DNA from: Lumbricus terrestris | Lineage: Eukaryota > Annelida > Clitellata > Crassiclitellata > Lumbricidae | Assembly (NCBI GenBank): GCA_949752735.1 | Contig: OX457037.1 | Span: 37,948,096-38,012,095 of the forward strand | Direction of reading: 5' to 3' | DNA: 64,000 nucleotides | Part shown: positions 48,501 to 60,500 of the stretch, one piece after another | Layout: each line of letters starts with the position of its first letter | Position numbering within the stretch: position 1 is the stretch's first letter | Position numbers and translations under genes: made by a program | The notes under the pieces: model-generated | What the model saw: the letters and a program-made list of their open reading frames with translations, nothing else | The model's database searches: none | What the model was told of the DNA's origin: nothing

Positions 48501-51500
48501 GTTGTCCATTTTTCCAAAATCACCTGGTAAAGTTTTCCCCCGTTCGTCAGTTCGACAAAGATTGGTATGTCAGCATGAAAAAATTTGCACTCAAATTACA
48601 CAACAAAGTACATCCAGTAGGAGCCAATTACTTGCTAAATCAGAATATTAACAGATTGCACATTTCTTGCAAGTACATTTTCTGATATCGGTCAGTCAAA
48701 TTCAAGAAAATGCAGTTTGCGAGTTCTGAGATGGCATATTGGCAGCTGTCCCATGGAGTCACTACTCAAGACACAGTCATTATAATAGGCTCAGTGGATT
48801 GCCACCAACTTGCTGAATACAGCAGTGAAAACCCCATGCCTCTACCTGCAACGCTTCTTGAGATATTTCATGTTGAATATAGCCGCAGAGAACGTTTCGG
48901 GAAATCGGATGCAAATTTTCGCCTACCCCGCCTCACTTTAAAATATCGTATCTCGGTCAAATTTTGAAATATTTTAATAAAATTTTTGTTTTTGTGCTTG
49001 AAAATGGTGGACGAAAAATTGATAATTTTTTTAGCAAAATCTAAAGTTGAAGGTGGGAAGGTCTGGTTGATCTGACATGGAATGACCCACCTGTCAAAAA
49101 AATATTTTTACAGAATGCTGATGGTCCATAAAAATGCAACACGACATGAATTTATTTATTTTAGGCAAATAGTAAACAATAAAAATAATTCAAAAATACT
49201 AATATTAATAACAAGACGCTGCAGCAGACTTCGTCTCGCTATTCGATTGGCCGGCTCAGTGGACTCTTTTAAATCCATGTAAAATCATACTTGTTCGCTA
49301 CTAGGCTTATCCCGTGTATTAGCTGCTTTGTAAGGCACCCTTGTAACGGCGTGGCTGTGTTACTGCGCCATATAAATTCTCGTAATTATTATTATTATTA
49401 TTATTAAAAGCCCAGTTCCTGGAATTGTTTTGAAGTGCCATTTAGCGGCCCTGCACACTTAAGCCAGCCATCAAATTCAGGCACAGATATGTAAATCAAA
49501 AGCACATTAAAGTTAACAAAAAGGGAAAAGAAGACTGACTGCTTCTCTGGAGAAGCAGTCAGTCCCTGAAGCTAACCGGAGACAGCCATGGGAATGAAGT
49601 GTTAGCGACTTCATTTTCTTAGCCTCAGCATATGAAGAGAGCGGGTGGCCAGTCCTCTCCCTTGTCCACTCATCTTCCCACCAACAATGTACAACGAGTG
49701 TACTGACTGTACTCAACATAGCTAAGTTGGCTAGAAAGTATGTGAGATAGAAATCTTGAAACAAATTTCTTCTCTGGATTTGACACCATGATCTCTCAAC
49801 TGACAGCAGAGCATGCTCACCAATTTAAATAGACCACCTGCTCCAAAGTAAACAAAACAGTACTTCAAATGCTCATATGCTACAAGTCTAATTTCTTTTT
49901 GATTAAATCTTTTACGTTGCTCACAAGAAAATATGAAATGTTGTCATCCTACCTGCTCACAAATTATACGATGCCATTTTTATAATCAATGCGTTAGTCA
50001 CTTGAGGTATTCTCTCATAAATGGTCAAGTAAAATCAGTCAATCGAAATTCACAGACCAGATATTTAAAACTTGCCTTGTTTTGAAGCGATCCAGGGCCG
50101 TTAGACCAAACAGAAACATCTTGCTCCCTTGTGGTTTCCTCAGCGCCTCAAGAACAGATCGCAAAGCCATCCCCAAAGCCATATAGCTAGACAGAAAAAC
50201 AGGCGGAAATTTCAGGACAATTCGTTTCAACTGACAATCATCGTAATTTCATCTGCCATAACTAACTATAAGTTTATCTTACAATACAACTATGGACAGA
50301 AAGCAGATACTACATACACCCGAAAGGAGGTTCTGGTTGTTTACATGAACTTCCACGAATGCCACTTATTGAGAGGCGACAAATGCATGAACCTAACAAA
50401 TATTTTGAACATTACCCAATAAATAATCTGCAGAGCTGAAAACATGAATATAAAAAGTTGACCAATGACCATTTTTAGCACCATCTGGTTAATTTATACA
50501 AGCTGAATGCTGCCACAAGTAGTGCAAGATTAATGCAAATCTTGTATGGCTAAAAACGTAACTGTTCAAAATGAAAGCAATAAATAGAATGATGCCAGTG
50601 TCCAAATAAATATTATTTCAAAATGTCACATTGCATTGATGGTAAAGGTCAAAATGGTTGATGTAATACCAGACAATTAACTTTTCTGATTACATCAATA
50701 TCTGCTGTCTAAACACATTACTTGTGCAAATGAACAAACTGAACAGCCTGCAGTATACTGTCTTGTATGGACTTGGCTGCCCAAGCAGTTGGCCAATACA
50801 GCGGTTGAGTTCATGATGAAGACGCCTAATTACCTTAATAATTACCATAATTTTTCAGTACCATTACTGAACAAATAATTCCTCTCTTGGTTCAATTAAC
50901 TGAATTTTTCTCACCCTCTCCCCTCTCAAATATTAAAGTTAACAAAACTACAGCGTGAGACTCTGATTCAGAGTCTGCGATGTAGTCGGGAGCACTTCCG
51001 AGTAGGATCTTGAAGGGGCGCTATAACATGTGCACATACAAACAAACAGGGAAAAACCATAAAGCCAGCATCTTCGTAATACCACGGACACCGAATTCAA
51101 ACCTCAGTTGGCAAAAATCTCAATCCAGATATTCAGAGCAGGCAGGATTTCAACACCTAACCTAGATGGAATGAGAAAGTCTAACCATCATGCTAACCAG
51201 TCTGATGATTAAAAGAAACGTTAAACAGAATGCATTAAACTTACGTCACTAGTCCCTGCTCTATGATTCCTCCAAACAGAACGGCGGTCGTCTGCAATTC
51301 TTTATCAGGATACTGCGAGAAGAAGCGATACTCCTCAAACAGATTACGCAGCATACACTGGAAAACTTCCTGTTCACAACAACAAAACAACCACAACCAG
51401 TCATCTTAATCACTCCACTCCAGTGGTTCCCAACCCGTGGCCCGCCGGCCAAAAATGGCCCGCCAGGCGTAAAAAATGACCCTCAGCTTCCCAAAGAACG

Positions 51501-54500
51501 AGCAAAAGTACATGCATGAATTGACAAATTGGACAAGAGAGAATGCATAATTATTTTCTATTACAAATTATTTTATTTAGAAGTTTATACATAACATAAA
51601 ACGTTCTATAGATATTGATTCAATTTTAACAATTTTATATGCTTTTAGTTAAAATCTTAACCTGTACCACGTCCTCAAACTAAGAAAAAGTGGACCCAAA
51701 GTAAAAAAAGGTTGGGAAACACTGCTCTACTCGAAAGGTTGGGAACCACTGCTCTACTCGAAAGGTTGGGAACCACTGCTCTACTCGCTTAGACAGCAGA
51801 AGAAACAAAATTGTAAAAACATAGAAAAGTTGGGTATACAAAACACCTACATACTTGATTACAAGTAAAAATACACTCAATTACAACTTTCAGCAGCATG
51901 AACAGACCTTTTCTCTATCACTTGGTGAATCTCGGAAACTTTTCAGCAGCTCAAGAGCCTGCTCAACGCTCATTGGAGGAAGAGCAGCATTCGGGGCATT
52001 GTTGTAGATGCGCTGGAAATAGGAGTTCGCCTCATCTTCCACCTCCTTCGTGAACTGTTGAGTGGGTGTTTGGTTGGGAAACATCGTTGCAAGGTCACTT
52101 GTCTGAGGCACTGCACACATTAATATATACAATACATACATAATTTTTTATTATATATATATATAAACACTGCACTTATTAATATACACACACCATACAC
52201 TGTTATATACACATCCAAATACTAAAAATATATACTATCAACAGGCATAAAAAGTTTAAATAGTATCTGTTGAATGATTTCAATATTTTATTAAGAATAC
52301 AACTTAACACAAGTTAACAGCATAACCTAGAGTGAATCAGATAATTGCAGCTTCAATACAGAAGATAATTTTTAATCAGAACTTTAAGAGCCATCAAAAG
52401 ACCAAACTATGTTTTATATCTTTATGGTAGAGGTTGAGATTACTTCTGCTTAACAGGCACAAAGATAGATGCTCACATCCAGTATAAATACAAAAGCTAC
52501 ATCATAACTCTCATAACCAAAGTAGACAAAGCTATTAAAAGATTTTTGCACTACTTTTAAATACAGAACTGGACTTAACACATTCACCGCCTACACGCCA
52601 TGTTAAATGACTGGCTGTACTACGAGTTAACTCGTAGTAGGCGGCCAATGTGTTAAACCTGTGCTCTTGCTTGGAATTTTAATGACAGAAATCAAAACAC
52701 GAGTATAACAAAAAAATTATTTGTGGACTCACCTGGCCTACCAAGTCCTTGTTGTTGTTGTTGTTGCTGCTGGCTTAGTGCTACCTGTGTGCTGAGCGCA
52801 CTCAGACTCGGCGCTCCACGATTGACCATGGCTAGCCCACTGGTGCCAAGGCCAGGTCCAAAGCCAGTACCAAGACCAGTCCCAATGCCACTGCCAAGAC
52901 TTGCCACTAGACTGCTACTCAGTGCCGACTGCAGATTGAGACCTGTAAAACAGACCAAAACAGTAAGACTAGCATATGCTAGGGGGGTTAAACCAAGGCA
53001 TCTTAATCATGCTTTATGCAACTCTTGTCAAATTGGTGCTAACTTCAGGACTCAGTTAATACTCTAGCCACTTCCAAGCACTTTGCTGACCTGCTTTCGG
53101 AGTGCACACTATTAACGTCAAAGACATTCACATAATCTCTACCTGCTACATATTTGAAACATTTCCTTTTTTGAGAGGACAGAACCTGTTGCAAACCACT
53201 TCTTTTCTTTTTTCCCTTCTGGATACCCGAGAATATGCCTGTTTTGATGGACTGCTTCAATAGTCTCTCTCCATCCCCTGTGTCCTTATCTTGCAGAGTC
53301 TTATAAGAGGTTCATAAGACATTGTACATGCTGTGTTTCCAAGAAACCTGATTTCCATTTTATGATAGCTATGTTGAAAATTGTTTTGCTGCTACACAGG
53401 ATAAAAACTGACTAAGATCTCAGAAACAACTTACATTTAAGATAACTGAAGTTGCATGAATATTTTTTTACATGCGAGATGCATTCCACTGGCTCCCTTA
53501 CCCATAGTGCATTGCTAACAGAATGTATGTCTTGGTTCAGTGCTGTTTTGAGGGTTCAGCCCCTTTATACTTGCAGGAGCTATGCTGTTCCACCATGCAC
53601 GTCCAGCGCTGTTGCTCTCTCCGCTCAGCTGCACAAGTGGAACTCATTGTTCCTGCTCACAGACTGCAATCAGGCAGCGCCGTGCTATCTCCGTGGCAGG
53701 CCCTGTGACCTGGAATGACCTCCCTGTTATCTTTCGTCAAATACCTATTGATCTAATCTAATATAATCTAGCATTTGTAAAGCGCGTCTCACAGCAGAGC
53801 TATTCAGAAGCACTCTCGGTGTGATCTTTCTGCCTCATTTCTTTCTCTTCTTAAGACTGTCGTATTCGACCGGGGTTGGACTGGGAGCGCTCCTGAGTAG
53901 ATAACCTTGAAGGAGCGCTATATCAAATCATCAGAAAATAAAAAAATAATAACTTTTTACAAAGAAACAGAGTAAACAAAACAACATCTCATGCAAGGTA
54001 TATGTAGCAACACAAAAGACTAGAAATTAACACCTTTCATGGAAAAGTCAATTAACCCGAAAATGCTTTGTGAACTCTGTCTTCGACAAATAATATAATG
54101 ACCTGCTAAACTACCTTGGAGCTGAGAAGTTAGAGCCTGCATGGAGCTGTAGCCAGCATTCTGCGCCTGTGCGACTGGCCCAAGACTCTGACCCAGCTGG
54201 CTGAAGTTCTTCGCTGGAGAGCCAGGTGGTCCGCCAAGACCTGACAGACCAGCTGGATACTGTGAATTCATTGCACTGACATTGACGCCCGGATTGGCTG
54301 CTGCCATCGCAACTGCACTGGCAAGTGGATCCATCTGAGTAAAAACAACCATGTATCAGACTTTGTCTAATAACGTTGATCAGCAGATAGATATCGCAAT
54401 TTGATTAATGTACACAGTCCATCTACAGAAGATGATACTACAGAAGATAATACTGCAGAAGATGATAATAAAGAAGATGATACTACAGAAGATGATACTG

Positions 54501-57500
54501 CAGAAGATAATAAAATCACTATTAAGTATCAATTATAAAACTAACATAGCACTTCTTTCCATGTCTACTGCCATGCAAAATGCAGACTTGTTACACAAGA
54601 GAGACCGATTAAAAAGTCGAACACAGAAAGCAATCTGTAACCCTTTTGCAAATCATAGTTTTTATATAATTTCAGGGTTTTAGTCGGTTTCACCCTATAA
54701 TCGAACCAGCATCATCCAACAAATTGCTATTGGCATCATCTTCATTACCGTTCAAAATGTTCGGGAACTTGTTACTACATGTACCATGCTTTAGTATTGT
54801 TGGCCCTGCTACCAAAGAATGCATTCATGAAATTAACTAAAAATTAACTCCTTTTCGAACACTGAATTACCAAAAAATTAAACTAAACATTTTGACATCA
54901 TTGATTATCACAGTCGTAAAATACAATGGTCAAAAGATATAGATTGCAAACTTTCAATGTTAAAATCTCTGCAACTGTCCAACACACATATCAATAATGT
55001 GAAATTTTAGCTCATTTACAGACACGATTAATGGCTCTTGACTTGGGACACATGTTGCTTCCATACTTTGGAATACTTCCAACCAATTGTCGCACAATGC
55101 TGCAATTTGCACCTGTAGCCTTCCAGTCACAATTTTAAACCTGTGGCATGCAAAGGGTTAATATTATCACATCAACCAGCCTCGACATATTTATTTCATA
55201 TTTTGTACACACTACATCACAACTAATTAATAATTACTAATTAATAAAGCAATTAATATCATGTCTACAGGAAAGTTAGTCTATCCAATAACTGTCCTAG
55301 CAAATTACTCACAGGGTTGCCCATCGTGCCTTGGAGTCCTGGAAGTGTGGCAGATATTCCTCCTCTCGGAACAATTCCGGGAATTGCACCAACGCCCGAC
55401 ATCGCCGGTTTCTTCGTGTTCATCAAGATGGCCGCATTGTTTGTCAAACTGTGAACATTCTCTTGCAACTCGGGAGATATGTTCCTACAACCAAACACCA
55501 GTCACAAGTCAACATGAGTATGATTGCTCCATTGTATCGTTAACAGAGAACCTGTATAGTGCGTCGTAAGAACCTCACATACTGGTCGGTAATGTAGAAC
55601 AATTCTACTTCAATACAGTGGACCAAGTTCTGGGTTTTTTTACAGGACAAAGAAAGAAACAGACAAATGAATAGAGGCAATGGAGAATGAGAGCAAAGAA
55701 AGATGGGATTATGCATATTATAAACACAGAAAAACATGAAAACAAGACCACCAGAGAAATAGAAACACTCTGACCGAATAACACCGGAAGATACAGAAAA
55801 GAAAGAAAAACTGTAAATACATAGCTGCATATAACGTCAACTACACTGCATATTGCAAAAGAATACAGTATGTTACCATTCCAAGCAATCCTTCAAAAAG
55901 TAAGTATATAGGCATTGCAGAGCTGAAAACGGCAGACAGGACACCAACTTACAGAATAATAGAGCACGTCTTTGAAGCATTTAATTAATCAGAAAATGTT
56001 TTAAGCATAAGCCCAGACAAAAGAACAGCTTTCCTGCACATCTAACAACAGGAACATTAATACAGGCAGAGAAGCAGATGGTGGTGTACAGGTGTAGTGA
56101 CTATTTTGGTGCCTTGCAGCCGAAGGGTTGCAGGTTCGAATTCACCTAAAGACACCTCGTAGGGACCTCGAGTAAGTCCTTCACTCACAATTGTTCAGCG
56201 CTTCGGCATGAAACTCTGATTCAGAGTCTGTGCTGTAGTCAGGAGCGTTTCTGAGTAGGATCTTGAAGGGTTGCTATAACATGTGCACATACAAACAAAC
56301 ACGGAAGAGGACAAACCATTATGCCAGCAACAATGAGCAGATATGACATGGTAACACTCAAGTCTTCTTACATCACACTCGTTTGAACACAGTTCTGGAG
56401 ACAGCTCAGCATGATGGTGACTGTTTCAGCCTGTAGCTGTTGGCTCTTATTCTGCGACACAATCTGTTCATCTTTGCCAACGAGCTGCGGACAGCGGCTG
56501 ACGAGGAAATCGACGCACGCTTGAACAAAAGGCTCCTATTGGAAGACACAATACGTCAGAGACTAAAGCTATGCAGCAAACAATGTAGAAATTGACTTAC
56601 GAAAAGACTGCACTTATAAACATAAACTGAAACCTCCATACTCAAAGCGGAAGAAAGACTTTTAGGTTCCTCTTACAAGTCGAAAACTTTATTACAGCGC
56701 AAAATAGTTTAAAGTAAGTAAGAATTTTCTTTATTACTACACATGCAAACGCACAATGGGACAAAGAACATCATTATAATGCATCGAGATAGGCAATGAA
56801 TATAAAAATTAATCCTTTACCCGTTTGCCTCGAGAATATCTGCTGAAAACGGGCTTAAAATTTAAAAATAAACCGGTAAAGGGTTAACTGAATACATGAC
56901 AATGTGCATGACACTATAAAAAATTATTAGTTGCAACGGCTTGCCAAGCTCCCAGTCACTTTAAGTACATGCACATCATTAAAGGGTTAAAGTGAAGTCA
57001 TAATGTTTGATAGCAATTATCTTCCTGCTGCATAAAGTTCGTGAAAAGCGATTTCCAAGCATCATCATTAGCGGAAAGATATTAAAACGACTTACTCTGT
57101 GTTCTCGGATCTTATCAGTAAGCCACTTGTCTAGTTTAAGATATTCCCTTCTTGAAGCCAGACAAGCAAGATCAATGACAAATGCAAATGGTGATCCATT
57201 CAAGAGAATGGACAATGCCTGTATGAAAAAAACAGCGGACACAGTTTGGTCAGCAAATGCAGATCAATAAAAAATACCATAAATTTATGTCTCTCAGATT
57301 ATTTTCTTCAATTCTTAGTTTCTCAAAAAAAGGCTTAACGTTACACTTGTTGTCTTTCAACCAACAAAATTAGTGCAATGAGAAAAGTACAGCAAAACTC
57401 AGAAAAGAGAATCTGACTAAAAAAAGTCTAAAACACACACAGAAGCAACTTAATATGCTAAAGTAATTCAATGCTTGACTGATTAGAAGCTTTTCCCTTG

Positions 57501-60500
57501 CAGAATGCCTACAATGTCTTACAAAATAAGAATGCTAACAATGTCTTACAAAATAAGAATGCTAACAATGTCTTACAAAATAAGAATGCCTACAATGCCT
57601 TACAAAATCAGAATGCTAACAATGCCTTACAAAATAAGAATGCCTACAATGCCTTACAAAATAAGAATTCATGCTAACAATACCTTACAAAATAAGAATG
57701 CCTACAATGCCTTACAAAAATAATGCCAACGTAACCTTCAAATCCTGTGCAACATCCAGGACTCTGGAAAGTCGTGTCTGTTCATGAACTTCTCTCATGT
57801 ACCAATCTGCCATCGCCTGCAGCATCAGAGTGCGAATTGGAGTGGACTGACTCTGGCAGTGCCAGGCAAACTGCAGAACTGCCACGGAATTCGGGTGGTT
57901 GCCGAGGAAGACAGGAATCAGCGACAACACCAACTCACGTTTGACCATGTTCCAACGAGGCTAAAACCAGAAATTCAGTCACCTCTTGATACAAAGCATC
58001 ATACATTCACACAGTGGCACTTGAAAACGTTTAACAACGCTAGCAGTAGCTCCGATTATTGGGACGTAGTGGTCTAGCAATATGCTCTGTGCATTGTAAC
58101 CAGAGGGCTCGATTTCAATGCACGTCACTGTGCAGAGATCCTCGACAAGCTGCTCACCCAAAATTGTCTGTGAGAAAAGCACCTCACTTGTCTAATACCC
58201 GGGTGGCATAAAAGCAAAAGGACCTGCCTTCAGGCACAAAACTCATCATCACCTTCACCATCAGATGTTGATTGTGAAATACTTTAACACGACTGCATGG
58301 CAACACTGAACAATAAAAGGCAAAATCAAATATTGTCACACAACCATTCATCGATTAGGTCATCATCCCATTCAAAAAAATCAGGAATACAAAATAAAAT
58401 CTCTATATCTTCCATTCATTTGACAACTGACCATTGTTAACCTTCGTCCATTAAGCCAGTGCAACATCTTAAATCTGATGCGCTGATCCTACCCTGCATT
58501 ATACTCAAAACACTGTTGGCTATTTTTTGTAGTGTCAGCCCCAAGCCTGAAAAAAGGAGTTCATGCTAATAAACTTTGCTATGACGCACAGAAATAAAAA
58601 AAATACTGCAAAACCAGCTGTCTCCAAGCGCATCTGTGCCACCAGACGATACATACGAAATTTTTTTTAAATATATTTTTAGAGACAGCATAATTTCAGA
58701 ACTAACCAGTTGCAGCAACCCAAGCAGCAGAAGATCTGGACAGTGCGCAACAGGATGAAATGTAAACAGTTCCATAACACTCGAGTAGAGTCCCTCGTCA
58801 GACAGCTGAAGAAGGATATCTATTAAATCCAAGGACTTCCTGAAATCCAACACGACAGATATAATGATCAATACAATTATTGAGGATAACAATACTATAA
58901 CTAGCTGGTGGGGCTTGGTGGTGTAGTCATTGCCTTGAAGCCGGAAGGTTCGAATCCACCTCGTCGCGTAAGGACATTGGGCAAGTCCTTCACTCACAAT
59001 TGCTCAGCGCTTCGGCGTGAAACTCCGATGCAGTGTCCGCTCTGCATTCGGGAGCACCTCTGAGTAGCGAGAGCTTGAAGGGGCGCTATAACAAGTGCAC
59101 ATACAAATATAATATGCAACGCTTGCCAGTATTGCTTCAAATGCAGTATTCGGCATCATGATTTCAATGTTTTGACAAATCCACATGATCTCTTCCGAGA
59201 AATTCCACGACTTACAACAAACAATCTAGAGAATTATTGGGAGCAAAAAAGGAAAAACAAACCAAATAGCAATATCTCGATTTTCATCGTCCGGAAGACT
59301 TTTCAGACTGTCAAGCGAGGTCGCTCGATACGGATGATCGGCGAGACAAAAGATGTCAGTATTCTTCACAGCACAGGTTATCCATGAAAGCTAAACAAAA
59401 AATACAACATTTCGTCATGTCACCCAATGCACAGCATCTTTCGTCACATGTCATTTCTGGCAAAAACTAAATTTTTATACCACAACTCAGCTGAAATCAT
59501 ATAGAATATTACTTGCCCACAAGTGTTAATAATAATGTCTGCTCTTGCTACGCTGTCAACAAGGAAGCTTTCCACAGCAGAAACACAAGTCTCTCTGCTG
59601 AGCTGTGTTTCCATGCATCAACATTTCCTTCAACATGCAGTGATCATCAATTTTAAACCATCGTCTACTGCCAAATCAAATTATTAAGGTTCACAGTGGC
59701 CTTTTTTAACAGGTTTCTGCGTACGCAAATCGCATGGCACATTTCACCTAATTGGTTTTGTCAGATCACATGTGCATTGTGCAATCCTTTCAACAGGTTC
59801 CTAAATGGCATTACATACATGCCTTCAGTGCCTTCACGAATACATACATTTCAGAGCAATAAAGGGTTCTTAACAGACACAGAAATTGAAGCCAATATAT
59901 GCATTATTTAAACAAGTATTACTGAAGCAGCATTATAGGACATTTTTTTCGTAGCTCGTCATTTTGTTTGTATGTGCACTTGTTATAGCGCCCCTTCAAG
60001 CTCTCGCTACTCAGAGGCATTCCCGACTGCAGAGCGGACACTGCATCGGAGTTTCACGCCGAAGCGCTGAGCAATTGCGAGTGAAGGACTTGCCCAAGGT
60101 CCCTACGCGACGACTGGAGGTGGATTCGAACCTTCCGGCTTCAAGGCAACGACGCCACCACTACACCACCGCGCCCCACAAACCTGGTCATTAAATCTGG
60201 TTGAATCATCAGACTATATAGGAAGCGGACAACACAGACGAGTTGCATCACATGATCAACGCGCTGGAGCCGGGAGTGCCTCTGAGTAGTTTTTCTTGAA
60301 GAAGCGCTATATAAATGTCCGAATGAATGAATGAATGTTTCCCTACCTGTCCTTCCTTGTTTTTCCACAGCTTAAACAGGACTTCGATGGGAAAGTTGCC
60401 ACTTCCTCCGAGACCCAGAATCAAAGACTGCATCAGCAATTCAAGACTCTGCTTGTTGTTGACAAGGAATCCAGGGTGATCCAACTCCTTAACAACTTCC

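Noticed and set aside
45769..48967. Paired ORFs of 75-85 aa identical in both arms of the palindrome
   Set aside because: They are duplicated by the inverted arms and cover only part of the 535-bp unit. The other units break the frame and no domain is seen.
57979..58182. Minus-strand [19 protein letters not shown]... between CNOT1 exons 6 and 7
   Set aside because: It does not match CNOT1, where exons 6 and 7 join directly, and it lies over a degenerate SINE-like head.
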